Assembly (NCBI RefSeq): GCF_040183065.1
Contig: NC_091120.1
Span: forward strand, 72,814,708 to 72,878,707
DNA from: Periplaneta americana
Taxonomy: Eukaryota > Arthropoda > Insecta > Blattodea > Blattidae
DNA: 64,000 nt
Direction: 5' to 3'
The notes beneath the pieces were generated by a model. The model saw nothing but the letters and a program-made list of their open reading frames with translations. It was not told the DNA's origin and searched no databases. The first letter of the stretch is position 1, and each line of letters starts with the position of its first letter. Positions 10,381-20,865 of this stretch are shown one piece after another. Made by a program: the position numbers and the translations under genes.

Positions 10381-11618
10381 AGTAACCTTCGAGGAATATC
10401 ACTTTTGTTGACGTCGTACAAAATTTTGTCAATATCCTTTTGAGAAGATTAACTCCATATGTTAGATGGAATTATTGGGGATCATCAGTGTGGTTTTAGG
10501 CGTAATAGGTCGACTATTGATCAGATTATTTGTATTCGACGGATATTGGAGAAAAAATGGGAGTATAAGGCCTCAGTATATCAAATCATAGATTTCAAAA
10601 AGGCATATGACTCGGTTAAGAGAGAAGTTTTATATGATATTCTTACTGAATTTCGTATTCCCAAGCAAGTAGTTCGATTAATTAAAATGTGTCTCACTGA
10701 AACGTACAGCAGAGTCCGTTTAGGCCAATTCACTGCGGGCTAAAGCAAGAAGGTACACTATCACCTTTACTTTTTAACTTTGCTCTAAAATATGCCATTA
10801 GGGAAGTCCAGGATAACAGAGAGGGTTTGAAATTGAACGGGTTACATTAGTTGCTTGTTGTGCGGATGACGTGAATATGTTAGGAGAAAATTCACGAACT
10901 ATTAGAGAAAACACGGGAATTTTACTTGAAGCAAGTAAAGAGATAGGTTTGGAAGTAAATCCCGAAAATACAAAGTATATGATTATGTCTCGTGACCAGA
11001 ACATACTACGAAATGGAAATATAAAAATTTGACAATTTATCCTTTGAAGAGATGTAACAATTCAAATAATGTCTTGGAGCAACAAAATGACATCAGGATG
11101 GAAATTAAACGCAGAATAAATATGGGAAAAGAATGTTATTATTTTGTTATCCAGTCTGCTGTCAAAAAATCTGAAAGTTAGAATTTATAAAACAGTTATA
11201 CTACCTATTGTTCAGTATGGTTGTGAAACTTGGACTGTTATTTTGAAAGAGGAACAGAGGTTAAGGGTGTTTGAGAATAAGGTGCTTAGGAAAATATTCG
11301 AGGCTAAGGGGGATGAAGTTACAGGAGAATGGAAAAAGTTATATACAACGCAGAACTACACGCATTGTAATCTTCACCTAACAAAATTAGGAACATTAAA
11401 AGCAGACGTTTGAGATGGACAGGGCATGTAGCACGTATGGGTGTATTCAGAAATGAATATAGAGTGATAGTTGGGGGGCCGAAGGGAAAAAGACCTTCGG
11501 GGAGACTGAGATGTAGATCGGAGAATATTAAAATGGATTTGAGTGAGGTGGGATATGAGAGAGATTGGATTAATCTTGCTCTGTATAGCGACCATGGCGG
11601 GCTTATGCGAGGGATTAT
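10381..11618 (+). pseudogene. RTE-like LINE reverse transcriptase, broken copy
   Basis: Member of the window's commonest LINE family. The first open part (10459-10743) contains [15 protein letters not shown] and [11 protein letters not shown] motifs of the palm/fingers region. Next come frameshifted remains of the Y-A-D-D block (about 10860), then V-Q-Y-G-C-E-T-W-T (11144-11413) and R-W-T-G-H-V-A-R-M (11410 on), typical of the C-terminal tail of this family. 5'-truncated, with the endonuclease domain missing, several indels and a premature stop after the motif-A region. The 3' end is replaced by an ATT microsatellite. Confidence 0.85.
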
Positions 11619-11623
11619 TGTTG

Positions 11624-11627
<4 letters not shown>

Positions 11628-11670
<43 letters not shown>
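11628..11670. repeat. (ATT)n microsatellite
   Basis: About 14 ATT units immediately following the truncated LINE; gives spurious poly-I, poly-L and poly-N reading frames. Confidence 0.95.
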
Positions 11671-11792
11671 CTTCCATGGAATCATTTTTGTTTCGTTTTC
11701 CATTACCATACTGCTGTACTGTGCATAGTAATATTTCTAAAATAAATGTATTACCAATATGAACTTGTAACGCTCTATGATCTTGTTTTCAG

Positions 11793-11878
11793 CTCTCAAG
11801 GCCATTATAATCGGTCTAATCTTAAGTCTCTTTGGCGAGGCTCTGCTGCTGGGAAGTTTTCTGTATGGCATACACACT
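11793..11878 (+). CDS. Gene A, coding exon (TM2)
   Basis: A TTTTCAG acceptor (to 11792) and a GTGAGT donor (11879) bound 86 bp. After completing the split codon from 7720 (Ala), it reads L-K-A-I-I-I-G-L-I-L-S-L-F-G and ends S-F-L-Y-G-I-H-T in phase 0: one hydrophobic membrane span. The gene B exon at 56276-56361 has the same length, the same entry and exit phases, and ends L-L-L-Y-G-I-H-N. This concordance of length, phase, donor sequence and protein tail is strong evidence for a real exon. It precedes 17915-18065 by a 6-kb intron filled with repeats. Confidence 0.85.
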
Positions 11879-12086
11879 GTGAGTTTATTTGGGTACATTT
11901 AATAAAGCGAAGAATGTTTCTATTTGCCTTCAATTTTTCTACTAAACCCTTCACACAATTATGACAAAATGCTGATTTATGAAATACGAAATTAATCACG
12001 TAAAGAAATTTTTATTATTGTTAGTTTAACCACCCCTGTTACAGCTCTTACATACCATTGCCTGTAGAGGAAGGGACAATAATAAT

Positions 12087-12636
12087 AGGGGAGACTCGGC
12101 TAATTCCGCAATATTAAGAAGTAAATCTATCATATTTTTATCAAAATGTTTATTGAAAAATATTATCAAGGTATGTAGACATGGACGAAACCTCTCATTA
12201 CCAAATGAGATAAAGAGACCTATTAAAATGCAAATATATTTAGTTGTACATACATTAGAGTTGAAAAAGAACAACTCGGGTAATTCCGCAACAGTGCGGA
12301 TAAATCCGCAATAGGACTTGGCTAATTCCGCAGTAGTAAATAATTATGAAATACATTATGAAAGTAACATAAAAGGAACAATTTATATGTAACAGTGCTC
12401 ATTTCCTTTACAGCTGTGTAGCAAAACACAAAAAACAGCCGACCTTCGATGTTTCACTGTATTTCCGACAGAGGTGTCGACCAATATCCTTGATTTTTTT
12501 CTATAGCACTGCAGAGGACGTGCCTCCTGTTGACAGCCTCTCAAAACTTACATTCACGCTATTGTAAAGCCGCAGTAAAATCATATATGCACTACTACGG
12601 AATTACCCGTACTGCGGAATGAGCCGAGTTTCCCGT
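12087..12636. mobile_element. MITE with TAATTCCGCA motifs, copy 1
   Basis: Ends are inverted: AGGGGAGACTCGGCTAATTC at left and GGAATGAGCCGAGTTTCCCG at right. The interior carries repeated GCTAATTCCGCA / GGTAATTCCGCA motifs near both ends. A 5'-truncated second copy, about 90% alike by eye, lies at 40980-41420. No ORF of note. Confidence 0.75.
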
Positions 12637-13916
12637 AATAGGTAATTGTGAATTTTAACAGGAAAGTCTAACTGCGATAATGGATATATGTAATAAATAG
12701 AGCTAATTGTGAGTTATTTAGATATTTTAAGCTTTGTTTCTAAGGATAGCTCAAGTGTTTTAAATTTAGCTTTAGCCTTACATCAAATGTCGTAATAAGT
12801 TCTGTATTATAGATTAAGTTACTAGCACGTAAGTCAAATTCTTTACGAAACACCGGGTTTTTACACTTCACTTGAACTGATTTATGGAAACGAAATTTTG
12901 AGAAACTCCTCGACTCGAATCTTACTTATAACCACTCCGACTTTGTTTTGGGCGCTTATAACATGGCGGAAGCGCTTTCAATTTGCTTCAAATAATATGG
13001 CGATGCTAATTATCTTTCTAGCGCATTGGTTATCAACTTATCACCTTACCACTCCTTAAAAATCACGTGTTAATGGCTTGGACCCGTCTACAGTACAAAT
13101 GATAGCTCGCATTTCAGGACATACTGTGACTCCAAATTGGCGATTACCGATTCTGCGTGCAAATCCTGTGTATTAGGATGTGTTGAATTTTGATAGGGTG
13201 ACCAGACTCAAAAAGATGCTCTGTACTTTTCTGATAATACAAAATACAAAATTTTTGCAATGTCTTGTGGGACTAACTTCAGGATTTTTATAGTGACTAT
13301 TTCATTTATATGTCATTCCATTTTCGACCAATGAAGTGTAATGAAATTTCTAATTCCAACCAATCACAATCACACTTTGCGATAATTTTTGCAGCTAGAT
13401 TTATCTCTATCAATTTATTGCATGTTAGTTTTTTTGTTTAGTCGTTGTCGCCAACTGTTTCCCCGTAAATCGATGATCATGACTACATTAAGATGCAGCT
13501 ACCTGCTTAAACGTTTCTTTCATCTTTAAAGCAATTAATTCAAGATTAATATTTAATATTAATTAATATATTTAAGCAGTGAAGACGACGTTCAAAACGG
13601 CGCACCATATAGACACAAAATCTCCATGCATCTTAATTGAACGTACCTTTTAAATTGATTCTTTCAATATTCTTCCCAGATTGCACGCATACGCGATTGG
13701 AATATTGACCTGTGTAGATGCAGCTTTAGTTCCGTTATACACTACAGCGAGAATGCGTTTGTCGAGCTATAAAAAATGCTTTCCTGTAGCACACAGTAAC
13801 AGTCCAAATAAGGAACAGCTGACATTGGTCCTGCTCCTACAGGTAACCTAACCTATAATTGTAGACTATAAAATTTGTATTATGTGAATGAAATTAAACA
13901 ATTAATAGAAAGTCAG

Positions 13917-13955
<39 letters not shown>

Positions 13956-14730
13956 CTTTCATCAAAGTGCCTTCCGTATGGCTTAATAAAATTTGTGTTT
14001 TAATTATCTATACAGAGATGGCTTCACTGTGTAGCAACATATGTCTCGCTGTGAAAACATTAGCATTGCTATATACCTGTTCCCATACACAGTTCTTAGT
14101 TCTTGGTGTAGTGTGTAACGTAACGCTGAAGTACTGAATAAAGTGCGAAATTCTACTTCCACATCTACATCTTCATTTTCTAATGCCATGTCCATTGTAG
14201 GCTATCTGAAAATAATTACATTCCTTCATTCAGATTCGATAACTGCGTTTTCACCAACTGTTCATTTAATTAACGTAAAATCAGGTTACTTGTAATTATA
14301 TTATAAAATGTTTAAATTAAACTAAGATTTCAGCGATAACGAAAATATATTTCTGTTATAATAATAAGAGAAAAACGCAGGATATGTAATTAACATTATT
14401 AAACCTGTATTTCGCTTTCCGCAATTGGTATTATTGAATAACATCCAATTTCTTCATTGCTGTAATCGATATTCATCTATTTCAACTTCACAATGTCTCA
14501 AAAGGTTAAGTATTCGTAAATGTACAATTATTACTATTTTGTGAGCGAATTTTAGAGATATATTATTTTCATTTTTAATTTATTCACGAAATAGTCCTAA
14601 TAAATCAGACCTCTCGTGACATTACTATTTATAAATAGCGTTTTTGTGACTTTTTTCTGTTTGTCTTGTCTATGTCTTGTACTATTAAAATTTATTTTCA
14701 ACACTATTTCAACATAACAGTGTCTTGGTT
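12637..14730. other. Gene A intron sequence with one (TA)n tract
   Basis: No exon or repeat family recognised apart from a (TA)n microsatellite at about 13917-13951. A 63-codon minus ORF starting M-D-M-A-L-E-N-E-D (14004-14195) has an acidic head but no identifiable domain. Confidence 0.5.
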
Positions 14731-16300
14731 TTGATGGGAAGAGTGGGAAACACTTGTAGCTGCTGAAAATGTGCTGAGAACACGTAAAGAAGAATATTAT
14801 GTTTCGGTATCGTTTCTAGATGCATGTTACATCAATCACGTTGCTTCTAAATCAGGAAAATCTCAAGATATTTCTAATGAGGTTCAGATTATTATTGAAT
14901 GTATAAAATATACGGAAACGTTTAGAACATTGATCTGTGATGGAACTACTGTAGATATAGGTAGCAAGAAAGGAGTAATTACTCACCCGGAGTTATACCT
15001 ACAACGACGACTTCAGTGGCTTATCTGCATGTTACATGTTAATGAATTTCCATTAAGGAAGTTAATTCGTGTTGTTGATGGGAGAAGAAATTACCCATAA
15101 TCGACTGAAGGACATGTATTCAAAGTTTTGTCCTTTAATCCTCAGATCAAATCCATTCCACTTTAAACCAATTCCAGATTCTGTCCTCGATGTACCTGAA
15201 ATAGCAATCTCAGTTCTGACCAGTTGTATTTACTTAGGATTGTTTACTCGTTCAACAAGGGACACAAAATGAACATCATCTAGATTTCTTACAAACTTCT
15301 CAACCAGATGGTTGACTACAACTCCTTCACTGTATATTTCAGAAGAATTCCATCTGATGACCTGACATTTGTACTTCTATGCACTCAGATGGTTCCATAT
15401 TAGAAGCCATCCCTCATGTCAAAGATGATGAAAAAAATTTTTACTTCATGGTGTCACTGTATCAGAAACTTACTGCTGAGGACCAGATTATAATTTCTCC
15501 AGTCTTCTAAATAACTTCTACTGCATGGTGTCACTGTTTCAGAAACTTACTGCTGAGGACCATATTATCACTTCTCCAGTTCTTCTAAATAACTTTTACT
15601 TCATGGTGTCACTGTATCAGAAACTTACTGTTGAGAAGCAGATTATCATTTCTCCAGTTCTTCTAAATAACTTCTACTGTTTGGTGTCACTGTATCAGAA
15701 ACTTGCTGCTGAGGACCAGATTATCATTTCTCCAGTTCTTCTAAATAACTTCTACTTCATGGTGTCACTGTATCAGAAACTTACTGCTGAGGACCAGATT
15801 ATCATTTCTCCAGTTCTTCTAAATAACTACTACTTTTTTCATCCAGAAAACATTTCTCTGATTGGTGTTGCAGATGAGAAGAAAAGCATAAGAATATTTT
15901 ATTGCGAGCAAAATCTTCAAGCAAGAAAAGAGCAAACCAGCAACTAGAAAGTCCTCTGCTTCGATAAAAGAGATAACACTCAATTTCAAAGCCACTTTAT
16001 ACATAGGAACTGATAAACTGGATCGTCACTCTTGTCATCCTCTTTCTCTTTTTGATGATATCAGTGATGATCTTTTGCCAAGTAATCGATTAATAGTCCT
16101 ACCAAAGTATCCACGCCATTCCGTTGATTTAGAAAGAAATGTTCAAGATGTCTCCGCTGTTTGGATAAGGTTCTTTAGGCACAGTTCTCGACATGGTGCA
16201 ATACTTGAAACCAAACGTTCCAGAACTGAGATGCTTTCCATTTGTGTCATTTCTATTAAACTCAGCAGTTCAGAATGGTCGCAAAATACACATTCATAAT
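14731..16300 (+). pseudogene. Decayed member of a repetitive arthropod gene family
   Basis: Three frames together recall an uncharacterised, often transposon-like family I have seen in arthropods, without a name I can give. 14771-15100 has I-C-D-G-T and L-Q-W-L-I-C-M-L-H-V-N-E-F-P-L-R-K-L, then V-V-D-G. 15069-15272 continues with F-K-P-I-P-D-S-V-L-D-V-P. The right end (16075-16230) carries H-S-V-D-L-E-R-N-V-Q-D-V-S and R-H-G-A-I-L-E-T-K, a pattern also expected near the family's C-terminus. Stops and frameshifts separate the pieces, and a tandem repeat (15443-15832) has grown in the middle. Confidence 0.5.
15443..15832 (+). repeat. Five-copy 78-bp in-frame tandem repeat
   Basis: About five units of 78 bp (26 codons), each encoding a version of V-S-L-Y-Q-K-L-T-A-E-D-Q-I-I-I-S-P-V-L-L then N-N-F-Y. 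The first unit lacks one base, so the long frame starts in unit two (ATG 15525) and stays open to the stop at 15945-15947, giving 140 residues. The units differ by a few substitutions, some changing residues (T-to-A, E-D-Q to E-K-Q). Confidence 0.85.
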
Positions 16301-16318
16301 AGACATATTGCATTTCTA

Positions 16319-16320
<2 letters not shown>

Positions 16321-16365
<45 letters not shown>
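16321..16365. repeat. (TA)n microsatellite
   Basis: About 22 TA units; produces spurious Y-I repeats in translation. Confidence 0.95.
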
Positions 16366-16368
<3 letters not shown>

Positions 16369-16654
16369 ATATTCATTGTAAAGTTTGGGTATGAAAAGAA
16401 AACGGTAAGTAATGACTTTTAACAAATTTGAGATTCTATCTGAAACGAGCATCAAAATAAAGTTGTTTCAAAATTGTGTCATAATATTTTTATTTTTATT
16501 TTTAACCAACCTTACTGTGTATGGCGGTGAATGTCAAGAAACATGAGGATTGGTATTTTCCGGGCTAGGGGGCAGTGATCTGTCGCTAATACCAAATGTT
16601 TCGTCCACTACTCCGGTGGACATCTTCAGTGGCGTAGCACACGTGAGCAGAGAG

Positions 16655-16810
16655 ATCTGTGTGTATCAAGGACGACTGGTACTGAGACTGGTGTTAAATA
16701 TTTGGGAAAAAAAAATGTTTATATGGTACTATAGTTTTTTTGTTACATACAACACGAGCTATTCGCTCTGGAAATCTGCAAGCCTATTTCACTTCAACTC
16801 TATATAAGAC
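16655..16810 (+). mobile_element. Fragment shared with the mariner flank at 61797-61935
   Basis: The stretch from GGTGTTAAATATTTGGG through ACACGAGCTATTCGCTCTGG to ACTTCAACTC matches 61797-61935 on the same strand, which borders the mariner transposase relic. It is therefore probably the 3' end region of a related element, without transposase here. Confidence 0.5.
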
Positions 16811-16938
16811 TAATATTTAGCAATTAATTATCTAACCCCATGTTAAGTACCCTTAATAATTTCTTTAATTTTAAGTTTAAATTTAATCTTCAGGAAGAAA
16901 GATATTCATAAATATACTTGGAGCGCTAAAGGAAGTGG

Positions 16939-17690
16939 ATGAATTACATTATAGATTATGTAATTGCCACTAGAAAGATAGCATCACAAATAATTGATAC
17001 AACGGTTTATAGAGGAAATGATGTGAACTCAGATCATTTCTTAGTAATGTCAAAAATACAAATAATGGCTAGATGGGAAAGAAATAAAATAAAAAAAGAA
17101 TCAGCAATAGAGACACAAATGTCTACATCTACCTTCCGAATCAAGAAATTATCCGGAATTTATATCAGACACGAATAAATTCGATCACAGCTAATACTCC
17201 AATAGATTTGGATATAAATAAAGAATGGAATAACATATAGGGAATCATAAAAATAGCAGCAAATGAAGGTATATGTGGCACAATTGCCAAGGATATAAAG
17301 AAGAAAAGAAGGAATGAAACGCAAATAAAATTCTATAAGACAATGGCTATACCAACTCTCTTATATGGATGTGAAGCATGGACCTTAAAGAAAAATGATA
17401 ATAATAGATTACAGCCAGCAGAAATGAAATTTCTCAGAGGAGTAAAAGGATGTTCAAGATTGGATAGATATAGAAATGATGATATAAGGAATGAACTAAA
17501 CCTGCTCCCAATTATATATAAAATAAAGGAATAAAGAATTCGTTAGTCGAATCATTTAAGGAGAATGAATAAGGAACGAATACCGAAACAGGTGTTGGAT
17601 TATAAACCACAAGGGAGAAGAGATATTGGTCGGCCAAGAACAAGGTGGAAAGTTGAGGACGGAACAGGAGACTCTCCTACCCCATGAAGA
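16939..17690 (+). pseudogene. Second RTE-type LINE family, internally deleted
   Basis: The left part (16939-17178) looks like the end of an endonuclease domain, with Y-R-G-N-D-V-N-S-D-H-F-L-V, where S-D-H is the catalytic histidine motif. The right part (17343-17534) carries L-L-Y-G-C-E-A-W-T-L-K and K-G-C-S-R-L-D-R-Y-R, then out of frame a G-R-P-R-T-R-W tail (about 17630). The whole RT palm between them is gone. The sequence differs from the other LINE family in the window. Confidence 0.65.
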
Positions 17691-17914
17691 GAAGAAGAAG
17701 AAGGTGAAGAAGAATTTAATCGTTCTTATGTCAGCTAAAACAGGGTACTGAGACAGTGATTTGTTGTATAGTTTTAAGCCATAGATGACGCCATGTTTCA
17801 TACCAGCAACCGTTGAACTTTTGACTTCTGTGCAATTAAATATGTTTCTTAAGCCAATATGTGTTAAAAAGACAATTCACTTCGGAAATTCAACATGTTC
17901 CTTACTGATTGCAG

Positions 17915-18065
17915 AAGCGGCCCTCCTTGATGTTGCCGTTCCTTATAATTAATTTCATCGGGATCGTTCTGCTCTTCATCTTGTTTTTAGCGTCCACCTT
18001 CATCGGTTTCTTGAACGCCGCCGAAAGTGGCCTCATCGTTCTCGTCGTAGGCGGTTTGATATTTG
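17915..18065 (+). CDS. Gene A, coding exon (TM3 and TM4)
   Basis: A TTGCAG acceptor (to 17914) and a GTGAGT donor (18066) bound 151 bp, phase 0 to phase 1, exactly continuing 11793-11878. It encodes K-R-P-S-L-M-L-P-F-L-I-I-N-F then a long hydrophobic run, a short N-A-A-E-S-G turn and a second hydrophobic run ending G-G-L-I-F. Two membrane helices joined by a tight loop fit a four-pass protein. Codons are more GC-rich than the flanking intron, as expected of true coding DNA. A pogo-like MITE starts 77 bp downstream in the intron. Confidence 0.9.
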
Positions 18066-18141
18066 GTGAGTAGTATTTACTTATAAGTTTACAAAATCTC
18101 ACCTGGAGGACCAGTGGTTCGCCATAGTTACTGAGTACTAC

Positions 18142-19328
18142 CGAATTTGCTCGCGTACTTTGCGCCACGACGTATTTTACGCACCCTAAATTTTACAGAA
18201 TTGTCTTGAACTTTAATGTTGCTCAGTGTATTTTCCGCACACATTTTACGTACAATTATTTTTTTTTCACTTTAGTATGAATTTTCCTTCCATAAATTCC
18301 ATTGCGAATATTTGCATTCCACGGCATTGTTCATTGACCAGTACCCAACTCAATTACCTGCTTCACAATGAAACACTAAACAACGTTACTTCAACACTGA
18401 GAGCGTATTCTCAATCTCACCGGTGAGCAATCCGATGGCATCACGGTGTTCCGAATTCCACCGATGACGTCATTGATGCTCCACCGGTGTCGTACCGGTG
18501 CCATCAGCTTGCAGAGGTGGTGGCAGTCTCCATCAGCCGCCATCAGTGAATCTGATTGGTTCTTGTATAGGGCGGGAATTAGCAGACGAATGACACCGTG
18601 CACTGTTGTGTCATGGCGGTGTGTTCTGCATTAGTTCTGCTGTATTGTTTGTAATGCGCACAACGTAAAAACATTACGTTAATGGCTTATGAGCGAACAT
18701 GTCAACGGACCAGTTATTACCACCGGTTGAAGAAATAAATTGTTTATGCCCTCTTTTCTTTGAACGAGATGGCAGTACGGAAATTTCGCAAAATTTTGCT
18801 AGCGTAGCACAGACAACAACTTATACAGTCGCCATGACAGCCATCAATCCTTCCAGCAGTTTTGTTCCTAATTCGCTGCAGCGTGACGTCATTGTTGTCC
18901 ACCGGTCCGGTGAGATTCGGAATACGCTGTATCGCTTGTCCTTGTAAATCACCCATAAGGGCAGTGACTGTGACAAGTTTTACTGTTTAACAGGTATCAC
19001 CGCAACATGAAGAATGAATGCATCGATCAACCACCTATAGGCCTATAAACTCGTGCAATAAGCTCAATTAAAAACTACCTATTGAGAATGCTACGTCTGC
19101 TATGTACTTTGCATTCATTATGATTGTCATATACCCAATTATTTATAAATCAACATTACCAGTAGTCTTAGGTGAGAAAATACTGTACCGGTATTCTTAA
19201 TTATTATATACCTGAATAAAACCCAGATCAGAAGTCTGATTTTTAAAAAATCACATATTTTACGCACCCCAATTTTTCTAACAGCCAAAGTAGATTAAAA
19301 AGTGCGCAAATTACGCGAGCAAATACGG
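18142..19328. mobile_element. Pogo-like TIR element with TA target duplication
   Basis: The left end CCGAATTTGCTCGCGTA and the right end (complement CCGTATTTGCTCGCGTA) are flanked by TA at 18140-18141 and 19329-19330. The inner sequence continues the pairing (GCGTAAAAT.. blocks). There is no transposase. A second element (18402-18928) is nested within. The CCGTA-TTT ends resemble those of the larger element 50459-54712. Confidence 0.75.
18402..18928. mobile_element. MITE nested in the pogo-like element
   Basis: The ends AGCGTATTCTCAATCTCACC and (complement) AGCGTATTCCGAATCTCACC form inverted repeats that continue into CACCGGTG-rich subterminal sequence with ACGTCAT motifs on both sides. The GC content is well above its host element. 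An 82-codon ORF (18699-18947) runs past the right end, so it is not clearly a gene of the MITE. Confidence 0.65.
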
Positions 19329-19600
19329 TATATTTGCGATTTTATCCAAGATTCGTTAGTTTACATTCAGGTTAAGCTGTGGAATTCATGTGGGAAATAT
19401 AATCCTTAAAGCAACCTGTTACAGCTTTAAAGACAACGTGTTTCAACTTCACCATATCCTTCTCTGGTGTTCAAGGTCCCTTAGCTCTTTTGGATGGCAT
19501 TCTTTCATTTCCCATTCTATGTACGTATGAAATCTAGTTCCTTCCATAATAATCTGTTTTATCGCCAAAGGATCACAATAGTATGCTTAATCCACTTCTC

Positions 19601-19700
19601 ATACTCATTCATAATGTTCTGTCCAAGGGCAGGTCTTTCATGCAAACTCAGCACTCTCCAGTCTTTTCTGTTTTCTTCTTACACTTGCTGTTTTTAATTT
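19601..19700 (-). mobile_element. LINE-derived fragment
   Basis: Matches the left end of the minus-strand LINE piece at 25913-26275: the shared stretch around ATTCATAATGTTCTGTCCAA and GCAAACTCAGCACTCTCC. Only this short part remains. Confidence 0.5.
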
Positions 19701-19880
19701 TTCCAATTCTGCGATTCCCTATATTCTCTTTATAAACTGTATAGTTCTGCTTCTCAGATTGCGTTTCTTTCCTTTTTATGACCTCTACATCAATCAAAGC
19801 ACTGAAGTTGCCAAAACCGCATCAAATTTAAGATGAATTTCTTTTTTTTTTTTTCCTTCATGAAGCTCTACATTTTTTTT

Positions 19881-20351
19881 TAGTTGGGAGGCCGGAGGGA
19901 AAAAGACCTTTGGAGAGGCCAAGACGTAGATGGGAAGATAATAATAAAATGGATTTGAGGGAAATGAGATATTTTTTTTATTTTAGTAGGTTATTTTACG
20001 ACGCCTTATCAACATCATAAGTTAATTAGAGTCTGAATGAGATGAAGGTGATAATGCCGGTGAAATAAGTCCGGGGTCCAACACCGAGAGTTACCCAGCA
20101 TTTGCTCATATTGGGTTGAGGAAAAACCACGCAAAAAACCTCAACCAGGTAACATGTCCCGACCGGGAATCGAACCCGGGCCACCTGGTTTCGCGGCCAG
20201 ACGCGCTGACCGTTACTCCACAGGGTGGACGAGGTGAGATATGATGATAGCGGCTGGATTAATCTTGCTCAGGATAGGGACCAATGGCGGGCTTCTGTGA
20301 AGGTGGCAATGAACCACCGGATTCCTTAAAAGCCAGTAGGTAAGTAAGTAC
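19881..20351 (+). mobile_element. RTE-like LINE 3' fragment split by a SINE
   Basis: Starts in the G-R-P-E-G-K-R-P tail coding block, continues into N-I-K-M-D-L-R, is interrupted by the SINE 19973-20230, and resumes with the D-R-D-Q-W-R-A block, the stop and a GTAAGTAAG tail. Same family as 20866-21876. Confidence 0.85.
19973..20230 (-). mobile_element. tRNA-headed SINE (family 1) inserted in LINE
   Basis: On the minus strand it reads a tRNA-like head with A-box (GGAGTAACGGTCAGCG) and B-box (GGTTCGATTCCCGG), a body with TTACCTGGTTGAGG and CTGGACCCCGGAC, and a 3' end near CGCTAAATAAC-like sequence followed by an A-run. Twelve-base target duplications flank it: GAAATGAGATAT (19961-19972) and GAGGTGAGATAT (20231-20242). 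Pol III-transcribed, mobilised by LINE machinery. Confidence 0.85.
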
Positions 20352-20385
20352 GTAGCTTGTTACTAATATTTCTTAATCTTATGAA

Positions 20386-20597
20386 GTCCACACCTGTGGA
20401 GTAACAGCTAGCACGTCCAGCCGCGAAACTAGGTGGCCCGGGTTCGATTCCCGCCCGGGGAAAGTTACCTGGTTTAAGTTTTTCCGGGGTTTTCCCTCAA
20501 CCCAATAGCAGCAAATGCTGGGTAACTTTCGGTGCTGGACCCCGGACTCATTTCACCGGCATTTTCACCATCTCATTCAGACGTTAAATAACCTGTA
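20386..20597 (+). mobile_element. tRNA-headed SINE (family 1)
   Basis: Head with GTGGAGTAACAGCTAGC (A-box) and GGGTTCGATTCCCGC (B-box), then the family body ending TTCAGACGTTAAATAACC. The very end is truncated compared with the copy at 42084-42322. Confidence 0.85.
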
Positions 20598-20865
20598 AGA
20601 AAAAACAGAAATGATGCCAGACAAAAAAGTTAACTTCGGCTTATTATCAGGATGAAAGATCAAAGAATAGCTGTAGTAATTCATAGTATAAGAGAATAAA
20701 CTTAGATCTTATCCGCGAGAGGATATTCAGCGCCAGAAGCAAAGCCGTATATGATAATTTCGACGGCGCATAATATCTATTACTTTTGTGTGGTTTACAT
20801 TATTTTATGCGAAGTTACTGGTATATAAACCAGAATTTTAGAAAATTTTAATTTTAAATTGTTAT

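Noticed and set aside
11374-11745. Poly-Asn, poly-Ile and poly-Leu ORFs
   Set aside because: These are translations of the (ATT)n microsatellite and the flanking LINE antisense strand.
15443-15832. CRISPR-like direct repeats
   Set aside because: Units are contiguous without spacers and the genome is eukaryotic; it is a tandem coding repeat.
18446-18947. Short ORFs in the CACCGGTG-rich element as a gene
   Set aside because: They overlap the inverted ends of a MITE and extend beyond its border, so a functional frame is unlikely.
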